A DNA stretch of 5,529 nucleotides from JBGTKH01 sp041744735. Lineage in GTDB: Bacteria > Planctomycetota > Planctomycetia > Pirellulales > Pirellulaceae. Location of the stretch: positions 1 through 5,529 of the forward strand of contig JBGTKH010000435.1 in assembly GCA_041744735.1 (NCBI GenBank), in the 5' to 3' direction. The notes below the pieces were generated by a model. That model ran no database searches, had not been told where the DNA came from, and saw nothing but the letters and a program-made list of their open reading frames with translations. Position 1 is the first letter of the stretch. The number at the start of each line of letters is the position of its first letter. Below, in pieces: positions 1 to 5,529 of this stretch. Made by a program: the position numbers and the translations under genes.

Positions 1-71
1 TCGCCGGTGCGAATCTTGACCGTGTCTTCGACGGCGATTACAAAAATACGGCCATCACCAGGATTGCCAGT
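1..71 (-). pseudogene. 3' fragment of a PII (GlnB-like) signalling protein gene, continuing off the left edge
   Basis: Read on the minus strand from about position 71, the frame gives TGNPGDGRIFV, then KIRTG at the window edge. This matches the PII family's last beta strands: E. coli GlnB has GDGKIFV followed by a few residues and then RIRTGE near its C-terminus. PII proteins are small trimeric sensors of ATP/ADP and 2-oxoglutarate; divergent members lie beside heavy-metal RND pumps. Only the last quarter of a roughly 110-residue protein could be encoded here. The roughly 80 preceding residues, including the T-loop, are absent: upstream the frame stays open to the TolC TGA at 144-146 but reads as unrelated sequence with no ATG, GTG or TTG start. 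I therefore call it a truncated remnant. The family match is strong although short; that it is non-functional is inferred. Confidence 0.6.
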
Positions 72-109
72 GGCCGTTGGACTTCGGCTCCGGAACTGGT
101 CGAGAGAAT
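50..109 (-). pseudogene. Short remnant of a CusA/CzcA-type RND efflux pump gene
   Basis: In a minus-strand frame different from both TolC and the PII fragment, codons from 109 downward read ILSTSSGAEVQRPLAILV and the frame stops at TAA 38-40. Heavy-metal RND pumps (CusA, CzcA) carry a segment of the form ALSTGxGAEVQRPLAxVVIGG in the C-terminal transmembrane half, just before the final helices, so the core GAEVQRPLA is characteristic. About 1,000 preceding residues and the last helices are missing, and TGA at 131-133 closes the frame upstream. The 3' end of this match overlaps the 5' end of the PII match in positions about 60-71, which looks like a deletion junction between the two genes. The identification rests on about 15 residues. 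Confidence 0.5.
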
Positions 110-147
110 GCCGCCGGGCGCCCTCGTCGTTCAGTGTTGCCCGTCAT
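55..147 (-). pseudogene. 30-codon frame overlapping the TolC stop; possible truncated adaptor gene start
   Basis: The TolC stop TGA (144-146) overlaps an ATG (145-147) in the arrangement ATGA, a typical start-stop coupling between operon genes. The frame starts MTGNTERRGR, runs 30 codons and ends at TGA 55-57. In CusCBA/CzcCBA-type operons the gene beside the outer membrane component is usually the periplasmic adaptor, so this could be the first few codons of such a gene, joined out of frame to the RND remnant by a deletion. The peptide has no recognisable domain or signal peptide, and the ATGA could be chance. Confidence 0.25.
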
Positions 148-1598
148 TTCGGCTCTCCGCTCTGGGCTCTCGACTCTTGACTGTCCAAGCTGTCTTTCAG
201 CAACAAGCCTTCGATTTCCACGGTGGCTGCCCACAGTTCCCCCAGCGCTTCGATGTAGGCCAAGTTAGTTTGGGAATACGTTCGCTGGGCCGTGAGCAGG
301 TCGAGATAGGCGAATTCTCCCGCCTGATAGCCTTTGCGAACCGATTCGAGCGTTGCCTTGGCGTTGTCCAGAATGCCGTCGGTCTTCGCGTAATCCTGCA
401 CTTGGTTGCGCGCGTTAGCGTATCGTTGGAATACGGATGCTAGTCGCCGCTGCAAGTTAAGTTCGACGCGGCTTACCGCCTGTTCTGCGGCGATCAATTC
501 TGCCTGAGCCTGCCGCATGCCACCCTGGTTGCGATTCCGCCAGGGGATGGGAATCGAGACTTGCAGGTTGGCATTGCTGCTGCCGGTGCTGTTGTCACTC
601 TGCACGACGCCTTGAACGTCGAGGTTCGGAATTGGCTCGGCGTAGGCGCGGTCGATGGCCCACCGCGCTCGTTCGACGTCTGCCAGCGCCGCGGTTATCT
701 CAGGGCTTTGCCCCATAATCTCAGCGCGTGCTTCGTCGGGATCGATGTCAACGACGCTTCCTTCCAAATCGCCGCTGAGCGGCCGCGGTTCGATGTCCGG
801 TATGCCCAACACGGTGGCCAATCGCGACCATGCGGCGGCGTAGGCGTTGCGTGCGTTCTTCAGCAACAACTGATCCGTTTGAAGTTCCACCTGCGCCCGC
901 ATGACGTCGACTTGGCTGACTTCCTTTGCGTTCAGCAGTGCATCCGCCGCCTTCACGGACTCGTTAGCGATCTCTACCAGCCGCTGGGCGACTTCGCGGC
1001 GGCGCTGCGCGATCAGCACCTCGTAATAGCCCAGCCGAACATCGGTCAGCACGCGTTGTTGCTGTGCCGCCCAGATCTGTTCGGCCTTTGCGATCTCTTG
1101 GGCCACAATGGCGCGATTCAGTCGCAGCTTACCGCCGCGAACGAATTCTTGGCCGGCGAATAGTCCCTGTTGTTCAGCTTCGCCACCACTGCCAAGCTGC
1201 TGGCCTGAATAGCCGAGCACCGTGTTGGGCGGCAGACCAACCTGCACCCACTTGCCTCGTGCCGCATCAACGCGCGCCTGTGCTTCAATCAGCGTCGGGT
1301 TGCTTTCCAACGCCATCTCTTCTAGCTGTTCGATGGTCAGTTTGGCCGTCGATGACTCGGCGGGTGCGGGCAATTCCAACGGTTCGGATTCCGGCGGATT
1401 TTCGCCTTGCTGAATGTATGCCGCCGGCTGGATGTGGTGCTTCGAATCGCCAGACGGCTGCGCGGGCGCTGAGAGGCCATCGCCGCGCATTGAAATGCGA
1501 CCGGCCGACTCCAGGGTTTCGACACTCGTCACGCGAGTCATTTGGCAACCTGCCAGAAAGCAGATCAGCGCAGCGGAAAGTAGCCGTGAAACATGCAT
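144..1598 (-). CDS. TolC-family outer membrane efflux lipoprotein, CusC/CzcC type
   Basis: This is an outer membrane channel component of a tripartite RND-type, probably heavy-metal, efflux pump. I choose the ATG at 1598 (484 residues) because it opens a short signal peptide, MHVSRLLSAALICFLAGC, ending in a lipobox (LAGC) whose Cys18 would be lipidated. A GTG at 1637 would add 13 residues that spoil this signal. A Pro/Glu-rich linker follows, then two outer-membrane-efflux repeats: about residues 87-275, opening LTIEQLEEMALESNPTL, and about 295-467. In the second repeat SIPIPWRNRNQG (about 348-359) and GYQAGEFAYLDLLTAQRTY (about 423-441) are typical of CusC/CzcC proteins. Much of the rest is heptad-like coiled coil, as expected for the periplasmic tunnel. 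Length is normal. The adaptor and pump expected downstream are only remnants, so it appears orphaned. Substrate is inferred from subfamily resemblance only. Confidence 0.93.
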   Translation of the reverse strand: MHVSRLLSAALICFLAGCQMTRVTSVETLESAGRISMRGDGLSAPAQPSGDSKHHIQPAAYIQQGENPPESEPLELPAPAESSTAKLTIEQLEEMALESNPTLIEAQARVDAARGKWVQVGLPPNTVLGYSGQQLGSGGEAEQQGLFAGQEFVRGGKLRLNRAIVAQEIAKAEQIWAAQQQRVLTDVRLGYYEVLIAQRRREVAQRLVEIANESVKAADALLNAKEVSQVDVMRAQVELQTDQLLLKNARNAYAAAWSRLATVLGIPDIEPRPLSGDLEGSVVDIDPDEARAEIMGQSPEITAALADVERARWAIDRAYAEPIPNLDVQGVVQSDNSTGSSNANLQVSIPIPWRNRNQGGMRQAQAELIAAEQAVSRVELNLQRRLASVFQRYANARNQVQDYAKTDGILDNAKATLESVRKGYQAGEFAYLDLLTAQRTYSQTNLAYIEALGELWAATVEIEGLLLKDSLDSQESRAQSGEPK

Positions 1599-1711
1599 GT
1601 GAACGTCCAGAATCGAAGTTAGAGTGCCAGCGGCCACATTGGTTTGGCCGATGGAAGTGGGCGAGACACTCGATCAGAATGGCTCGAAACTCTTGGCGCT
1701 CGACTCTAGAC

Positions 1712-2206
1712 CTAAATCAGAAAGCGACAGAGTGAAGCGCATACTTGCGGCGCGGAGAAAGCCGGCAAGTAATGATTTTGGGCTACGCCCAAGGCGACCC
1801 GCATATCTGCGTTCGCATCTGTATCTCCAACGCTGAGACAATCCAAATGCGCGGATGGCTCCACACTCAACGTGTGGAGCGTCTGTGACTGGGGTAGCGC
1901 CGGTCGCCGACACAAGCATGTCAGCGGGCACCTGCAGGGAGACAATGGATTATCGCGGGTTACGGTCAGACCGCAATGGATACTCTTGCCGCACGCCGCG
2001 CGGGTGGCTGTCAACTTGCTAGAGCCATGGTGACAGCACGTAGGCTGATCGCTGTAGACACCATCCGCCCCGCTGCACCCGCAAATGAAATGGCACAGGA
2101 CCGGCGTTCCCTGCAACGCCTGAATGGGCGACAACAGGGCGGCCATCCAGACCAGCCATTTCGAGCAAATTTGGGACGTTTGGACCATCGTTTGTCCACG
2201 CAACAT
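1712..2206 (-). CDS. Small Cys-rich, probably exported hypothetical protein upstream of tolC
   Basis: I do not recognise a named family. The ORF encodes 164 residues from ATG 2206, or 158 from ATG 2188; an in-frame stop at 2210-2212 limits the start, and neither ATG has a clear ribosome binding site. A hydrophobic stretch, WLVWMAALLSPIQALQG (about 17-33), preceded by a Lys looks like a signal peptide. The protein has 15 cysteines in clusters: CHFICGC (38-44), CCHH (57-60), C72, C78, CRCPLTCLC (91-99) before RRPALPQ, and CASLCRFLI at the very C-terminus. Paired Cys with adjacent His suggests metal binding or disulfides. It is co-directional with tolC, whose start is 113 bp downstream, so a shared transcript and a metal-related role are plausible. 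Evidence for a real gene is the signal-like start, the non-random Cys pattern, and the absence of a better gene in this 500-bp stretch. It could still be a chance frame. Confidence 0.6.
   Translation of the reverse strand: MLRGQTMVQTSQICSKWLVWMAALLSPIQALQGTPVLCHFICGCSGADGVYSDQPTCCHHGSSKLTATRAACGKSIHCGLTVTRDNPLSPCRCPLTCLCRRPALPQSQTLHTLSVEPSAHLDCLSVGDTDANADMRVALGVAQNHYLPAFSAPQVCASLCRFLI
1858..1880. repeat. Perfect 9-bp hairpin inside the Cys-rich gene
   Basis: GCTCCACAC (1858-1866) and GTGTGGAGC (1872-1880) are exact reverse complements around a 5-base loop. On the minus strand it falls in codons for the HTLSVEP segment, about 150 bases before the stop codon. It has no T-run after it, so it is not a typical intrinsic terminator. 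It may be an mRNA structure or simply a coincidence of coding sequence. Confidence 0.5.
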
Positions 2207-2413
2207 GGTTCACGGAAACCGCTTTTCACGTATCGGCCAAGCCAGTCCTGCCGCTTGAAGGGATTATTTATTTCCTGTGGCACCTGAAAGGCAGCGGATT
2301 ATCCCGCGTGGAACACGCCGGTGTTGTCTGTTAAACTACCTCTGGATGATAGCTTAGAACGATTTCACGCAGTGACGTAAATTAACTCATTCCTCAATTC
2401 CGGGAATTCGGCC
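2207..2413. other. Divergent intergenic region without a recognisable gene
   Basis: This spacer separates the minus-strand Cys-rich/tolC unit from the plus-strand TPR/yebC unit, so start signals for both should lie here. An AT-rich patch at about 2263-2276 could serve leftward transcription. For rightward transcription TTGTCT (2324-2329) with the AT-rich stretch around 2345-2355 is the least bad sigma70-like pair, but the -10 match is poor. A small GGAT-T-ATCC palindrome sits at 2296-2304. I see no operator, riboswitch or small ORF I would defend. Confidence 0.5.
2396..2411. repeat. Degenerate copy of the right-edge repeat arm, just before the TPR start codon
   Basis: AATTCCGGGAATTCGG here compares with AATTCTGGCGAATTCGG at 5513-5529: the flanks AATTC and GAATTCGG are identical and only the centre differs, by one substitution and one missing base. 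Like that arm it is a small palindrome (AATTC-CGG-GAATT). It lies 2 bases from the ATG at 2414, where a ribosome binding site would be, and no canonical Shine-Dalgarno is visible around it. Relationship to the right-edge element is inferred from this 16-base similarity. Confidence 0.4.
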
Positions 2414-4651
2414 ATGTACCGTGCGGCGAACTTGGTTGCGCTGATGTTGGTGTCCTTGGCGCTAGCGAATTACACGTTCGCCACGGAATATTCGGCCGTT
2501 CAATTGGCGTTGGCGCCGAAGATTGAACCGCCGCGGCTGGAACCTTCGCAGTTGGAGGATTTTCCGACGCCGTTGGTGCCGCGACAGGCGCGAACGCAGG
2601 CGGAAGAGGATCGAGTGACGGCCAGTGCCTTGTTCGCTCACGGGCGGATGCTGGTGCAGCGCGGCGATTTGGCCGGCGCGCTGCGGCGATATCAGCGAGC
2701 GTGGCGGTACGATCCGCAGGCCGTGCCGATCTTGTCCGACATTATTGCCGTGGCAATCCAATTGAACCGCGCGGAACAGGCGGCTCGTTATGCCGTGATC
2801 GCGGCGGAGAAAGAATCGGACGACGCGGAGTTGCTGATGCGGCTGGCGGTGTATTTGACTCAGCAAAGCGATTGGCCACGGGCTCTGAAACTGTACGAGC
2901 GGGCTCGTACACTACGGAAAGACGAGGCGAAAGACGCCAGTTCGGTATTGATCAACATCGAGATGGGCCGGCTCTATTTTCTCACCGGTGATTACCAAAA
3001 ATCGGCCGAGTCGTTCGCCCTCGTTCGCGACGCGCTGGACAATCCCGATCGCTATGGGCTCAACGAGTCGCTGCAGAAAACGTTGCTCGATCAGGCCGAT
3101 CGCACGTACACGTTGTTCGGCGAGAGTTTTCTGTTGGCCGAGCGCTTAGACGACGCGGCCGCCATGTTCAAGAAGGCGGACGAGGTGAAGTCGAATAAGG
3201 GCCTGCTCGCGCTACAGTTGGCTCGGGTCGAAGCGAAACGCGGTAATATCGCCGCCGCGCAGAAGCAGCTCGACGAATATTTTCAGTCGAAGTTGACCGA
3301 TGCCGGCACCGATCCCTATGAATTGCTTGCGGAACTCTTGCAGAAACAAAACAAAGATCCGAAACAAGCACAAAGCGAGCTGCGCGATCGATTAGAGAAG
3401 TTGTACGACGCAGATGCCGCCAACGGCCCGCTCGGGTTCTACCTCGCGCAGACATATCGCGATGCGGACGAGTTGGAGCAGGCCGCGAAGGTCTACGAGT
3501 CACTGCTCAAGTCATCGCCCGCGGTGGACGTGTTTCAGGGGTTGATTGACGTTTACCGCGAGCAAGGTCAAATTGATAAGCTGCTCGAAACGTTGGGCAA
3601 AGCGGTCGTGAAGACCGGCACGCTCGAACCGCTTGGCGAGTCGGCCGAGGCCATCACGAGCGATGACGCGCTGCTGGGCAAGTTGATCGAGAGAGCGAAA
3701 GAACAGAAGCGGGCCGACGCCAATTCGTTAACAACCGGTGTGCCCTTGACCGTCGCGCTGCTGGCGCTGGAAGCCAAACAATTCGACACGGCCGACGAGT
3801 TCATCGAACTGGCACTCGCCGCGCCGGAGCCTCCCAAAGCTCAACTCATGGCCTCATGGGGTCTGAAATTGTTCATGGCGGATGAACCTGAGCGGGCCGC
3901 TCGCATCTTTCGGCGGGCGATCGACGAGAAGGTGTTGCCTGACAATAACCCGGCGTACTATTTCTATCTGGCCGGGGCGTTGGCCTTGAGCGACAAGACC
4001 GATGAAGCGCTGCAAGCTGCCAAACAGGCCGCGGCGCTACAACCGAAAAATGCCCGCTTCCAAGCTCGCGTGCCGTGGATTTCGTATTTCGCCAAGCAAT
4101 ATGAGGATGCCGAGAAGGGTTACCTGAAAGTACTCGATCAGTTTGACGCCGATCACGATTCGTCCGACGTCCGCGATGCGATGCGTGAGACGCGGCTGAT
4201 CCTCTCCAACATCTGCGTGCAACAGGACCGCATGCCCGAAGCGGAAGAGTGGCTCGAACAGGTGCTCGATGAATTCCCCGAAGACATCGGGGCGTTGAAC
4301 GACTTGGGCTACCTGTGGGCCGATCAGGGGAAGCGGCTGCAGCGGGCGCTGACGATGGTCGAAAGGGCCGTGCAGGGTGAGCCGGATAATATCGCATACC
4401 GCGACAGTCTCGGCTGGGCGCTGTTCCGCTTGGCCCGCTACGACGAAGCGGTCGCGGAATTAGAGAAGGCAACCGAGGGCGAAGACCCCGATGCCGTGAT
4501 TCTGGAGCATCTGGGCGACGTGTACCTGAAGAAGAAACAGATCGACAAAGCGATTGCGGCTTGGCAACGCGCCGCCGAAGCATTCAAAAAGGACAACGAC
4601 GACAAGAAGCTTCAAGAGATTGAAGCCAAGATCAAGGAGCATTCGAAGTAA
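2414..4651 (+). CDS. Large secreted TPR-repeat protein
   Basis: The 745-residue product begins with a signal peptide (MYRAANLVALMLVSLALA; cleavage likely after A18 or A23), so it should act in the periplasm or at a membrane surface. After a Pro-rich linker (about 35-60) almost the whole chain is helical tetratricopeptide repeats, used for protein-protein contacts. The clearest are about 74-103, 104-136, 181-213, 340-370, 514-546, 593-625, 626-659, 660-691 and 694-726. No enzymatic domain is visible. The C-terminal block NDLGYLWADQGKRLQRAL ... DSLGWALFRLARYDEAV ... HLGDVYLKKKQIDKAI closely resembles the end of proteobacterial TPR lipoproteins of the PA4667/LbcA kind, which scaffold a periplasmic C-terminal processing protease; that is recalled similarity, and this protein has no lipobox. 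The ATG at 2414 is chosen because it opens the signal peptide. It is followed after one base by yebC. Partner and pathway unknown. Confidence 0.9.
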   Translation: MYRAANLVALMLVSLALANYTFATEYSAVQLALAPKIEPPRLEPSQLEDFPTPLVPRQARTQAEEDRVTASALFAHGRMLVQRGDLAGALRRYQRAWRYDPQAVPILSDIIAVAIQLNRAEQAARYAVIAAEKESDDAELLMRLAVYLTQQSDWPRALKLYERARTLRKDEAKDASSVLINIEMGRLYFLTGDYQKSAESFALVRDALDNPDRYGLNESLQKTLLDQADRTYTLFGESFLLAERLDDAAAMFKKADEVKSNKGLLALQLARVEAKRGNIAAAQKQLDEYFQSKLTDAGTDPYELLAELLQKQNKDPKQAQSELRDRLEKLYDADAANGPLGFYLAQTYRDADELEQAAKVYESLLKSSPAVDVFQGLIDVYREQGQIDKLLETLGKAVVKTGTLEPLGESAEAITSDDALLGKLIERAKEQKRADANSLTTGVPLTVALLALEAKQFDTADEFIELALAAPEPPKAQLMASWGLKLFMADEPERAARIFRRAIDEKVLPDNNPAYYFYLAGALALSDKTDEALQAAKQAAALQPKNARFQARVPWISYFAKQYEDAEKGYLKVLDQFDADHDSSDVRDAMRETRLILSNICVQQDRMPEAEEWLEQVLDEFPEDIGALNDLGYLWADQGKRLQRALTMVERAVQGEPDNIAYRDSLGWALFRLARYDEAVAELEKATEGEDPDAVILEHLGDVYLKKKQIDKAIAAWQRAAEAFKKDNDDKKLQEIEAKIKEHSK
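4634..4639 (+). promoter_or_regulatory. Ribosome binding site of yebC inside the TPR gene
   Basis: AAGGAG lies within the last codons of the TPR gene, 13 bases before the yebC ATG. It is the best Shine-Dalgarno match seen at any gene start in this window, though the spacing is longer than the usual 5-9. Together with the one-base gap between TAA and ATG it supports the start at 4653 and translation coupled to the upstream gene. Confidence 0.55.
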
Positions 4652-4652
4652 C

Positions 4653-5399
4653 ATGGCAGGCCATTCTCATTGGGCGGGCATCAAGCACAAGAAAGCGCTG
4701 ATCGACAACAAGCGGGGAAAGCTCTGGAGCAAGTTGTCGAAAACGATCATCATCGCGGCCAAGTTGGGCGGCGGCGATCCCGAAATGAACATTCGCTTGC
4801 GGACCGCCATCAACGACGCCAAAGCGGTCAGCATGCCCAAGGACAACATCGAACGGGCGGTCAAACGCGGCACGGGCGAAATCGAAGGCGGCAACGTCGA
4901 AGAGATTCTCTACGAAGGCTATGGTCCGGGTGGCGTCGCGGTGCTGTGCGAAATCATGACCGACAACCGCAACCGCACCGCGCCCGAAATTCGCAAGGTC
5001 TTCGAAGTCCACGGCGGCAAACTGGGCGGCACGAACTGCGTGGCCTGGATGTTCGACCGCAAGGGGCTGTTCGTCATCTCGGCCCAGATGGCGAGCGAGG
5101 AGCAGTTGATGGAGTTTGCCCTGGAAGCCGGCGCGGACGACGTGAAGCGCGTCGGCGACAACTTCGAGGTCCTCTGCGACCCCGATGCCTACACCACCGT
5201 CGCCGACTCCCTCGAAGCCGCCGGCATCGAGGTCGAGTCCAAACAAATCACGCGCATCCCCAAGAACACCGTCGACCTGGACGTAGAAACCGCGCGCACC
5301 GTGCTCAAACTCATGGAAGCCCTGGACGACCACGACGACGTCCAAAACGTCTCCGCCAACTTCAACATCCCCGAAGAAGCCATGGCCGCGTTGCAGTAA
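4653..5399 (+). CDS. yebC: YebC/PmpR/TACO1-family protein
   Basis: The product has 248 residues, the family's normal length (about 240-250). The start at 4653 gives the diagnostic N-terminus MAGHSHWAGIKHKKALIDNKRGK; the frame is open further upstream but only within the TPR gene. Other family signatures are the K-rich helical first domain (1-75), LYEGYGPGGVAV (86-97), TDNRNRTAPEIRKVF (103-117), HGGKLGG (120-126) and the closing LMEALDDHDDVQNVSANFNIPEE. YebC proteins are cytoplasmic. They were long annotated as DNA-binding transcription regulators (PmpR, quorum sensing in Pseudomonas); more recent work on bacterial YebC and mitochondrial TACO1 points to a translation factor relieving ribosome stalling at proline-rich stretches. 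Which role applies here cannot be read from sequence. No domain is missing. The gene follows the TPR gene by one base; ruvC, a frequent neighbour elsewhere, is not within the 130 bases seen downstream. Confidence 0.97.
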   Translation: MAGHSHWAGIKHKKALIDNKRGKLWSKLSKTIIIAAKLGGGDPEMNIRLRTAINDAKAVSMPKDNIERAVKRGTGEIEGGNVEEILYEGYGPGGVAVLCEIMTDNRNRTAPEIRKVFEVHGGKLGGTNCVAWMFDRKGLFVISAQMASEEQLMEFALEAGADDVKRVGDNFEVLCDPDAYTTVADSLEAAGIEVESKQITRIPKNTVDLDVETARTVLKLMEALDDHDDVQNVSANFNIPEEAMAALQ

Positions 5400-5433
5400 C
5401 CAAGAAACCAAGCTACGTGTTAGTTGACAGGTG

Positions 5434-5443
5434 ACTTCGAAGT
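5434..5443. repeat. 10-bp perfect palindrome downstream of yebC
   Basis: ACTTCGAAGT is self-complementary and lies 34 bases after the yebC stop. It is too short to fold as a stable hairpin because it has no loop. It could be a dimeric protein-binding site or chance. The rest of 5400-5465 shows nothing recognisable. Confidence 0.3.
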
Positions 5444-5465
5444 TGCGCTTTTCGACCGACGGTAG

Positions 5466-5529
5466 CCGAATTCGCCAGAATTTGGCGGGTCTTGTGTTGA
5501 AGTCGAATGCCAAATTCTGGCGAATTCGG
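5466..5529. repeat. Perfect 21-bp inverted repeat with nested hairpins, REP/MITE-like, at the right edge
   Basis: The left arm (5466-5486, starting CCGAATTCGCCA) is the exact reverse complement of the right arm (5509-5529, ending TGGCGAATTCGG); 22 bases separate them. Each arm is also a small hairpin: CCGAATTC/GAATTTGG around GCCA on the left and its mirror around TGGC on the right, each with one G-T mismatch. The element begins 67 bases after the yebC stop. It could terminate yebC transcription, but no T-run is visible, so a dispersed REP- or MITE-like repeat fits better. The right arm ends on the last base of the window, so its true limit is unknown; if the pairing continues, the next bases would be CTACC, mirroring GGTAG at 5461-5465. 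No coding sequence lies in the loop. Confidence 0.8.

Noticed and set aside
1138..1162. GAATTCTTGGCCGGCGAATA as another copy of the right-edge repeat
   Set aside because: It shares only AATTCT...GGCGAAT with extra bases between, and encodes part of TolC in frame, so coding sequence explains it.
561..1163. A 200-codon open frame on the plus strand opposite tolC
   Set aside because: It is opposite a well-supported TolC-family gene with conserved motifs, and its peptide shows no domain or signal sequence.
1976..2287. A 103-codon plus-strand frame overlapping the Cys-rich gene
   Set aside because: The peptide is Arg/Gln-rich without structure or a start signal, whereas the opposite strand has a signal peptide and an ordered Cys pattern. 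I kept the minus-strand reading, though neither is certain.
2324..2355. Sigma70-like promoter for the TPR-yebC unit
   Set aside because: TTGTCT is an acceptable -35, but no -10 hexamer at 16-18 bases matches more than about half of TATAAT; not strong enough to list as a feature.
3873..4583. A 236-codon open frame on the minus strand inside the TPR gene
   Set aside because: The peptide is Arg/Pro/Ser-rich, low in hydrophobic structure, and lies opposite clear TPR coding sequence; a codon-bias shadow.
4632..5513. A 293-codon open frame on the minus strand across yebC
   Set aside because: It is the antisense shadow of a GC-rich gene: the plus strand encodes an unmistakable full-length YebC, and the antisense peptide is a Val/Phe/Asp-rich sequence without recognisable domains.
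5466..5529. CRISPR array or tRNA-like structure at the right edge
   Set aside because: There are only two inverted arms rather than direct repeats with spacers, and no cloverleaf or CCA-type end; an inverted-repeat element explains all of it.

Overview
The window looks like chromosomal DNA of a moderately GC-rich, diderm bacterium, most plausibly a planctomycete (Pirellulales-like). The reasons are the weak or absent Shine-Dalgarno sequences, a CusC/CzcC-type metal-efflux outer membrane protein preceded by a small Cys-rich secreted protein, a large secreted TPR protein next to YebC, and long inverted repeats between genes. The lineage call is inference from style, not from a marker gene.

Left part, minus strand (about 1-2206), read right to left. 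A small Cys-rich, probably exported protein (1712-2206) is followed after 113 bp by a TolC-family outer membrane lipoprotein (144-1598) of the CusC/CzcC efflux type. Directly after the TolC stop codon the expected RND partner genes are not intact. Instead there is an ATG overlapping the stop (ATGA) that opens only a 30-codon frame, then about 18 codons resembling the late part of a CusA/CzcA RND pump (STSSGAEVQRPLA), then about 20 codons in another frame matching the end of a PII signalling protein (GDGRIFV...KIRTG). The simplest reading is an efflux operon (Cys-rich protein, TolC, adaptor, RND pump, PII) collapsed by deletions, leaving the outer membrane component an apparent orphan.

Middle (2207-2413): a divergent intergenic region of about 200 bp with no gene; it must hold the start signals for both directions, but no convincing promoter is visible.

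Right part, plus strand (2414-5399): a two-gene unit. A 745-residue secreted TPR-repeat protein ends one base before the ATG of yebC (248 residues), a YebC/TACO1-family protein. The yebC ribosome binding site lies inside the TPR gene, so the two are probably co-transcribed and translationally coupled.

Right edge (5466-5529): a perfect 21-bp inverted repeat with a 22-base spacer. Each arm is itself a small hairpin, and the window ends exactly on its last base. A shorter, degenerate relative of one arm sits directly in front of the TPR gene (2396-2411), which suggests a dispersed repeat family.
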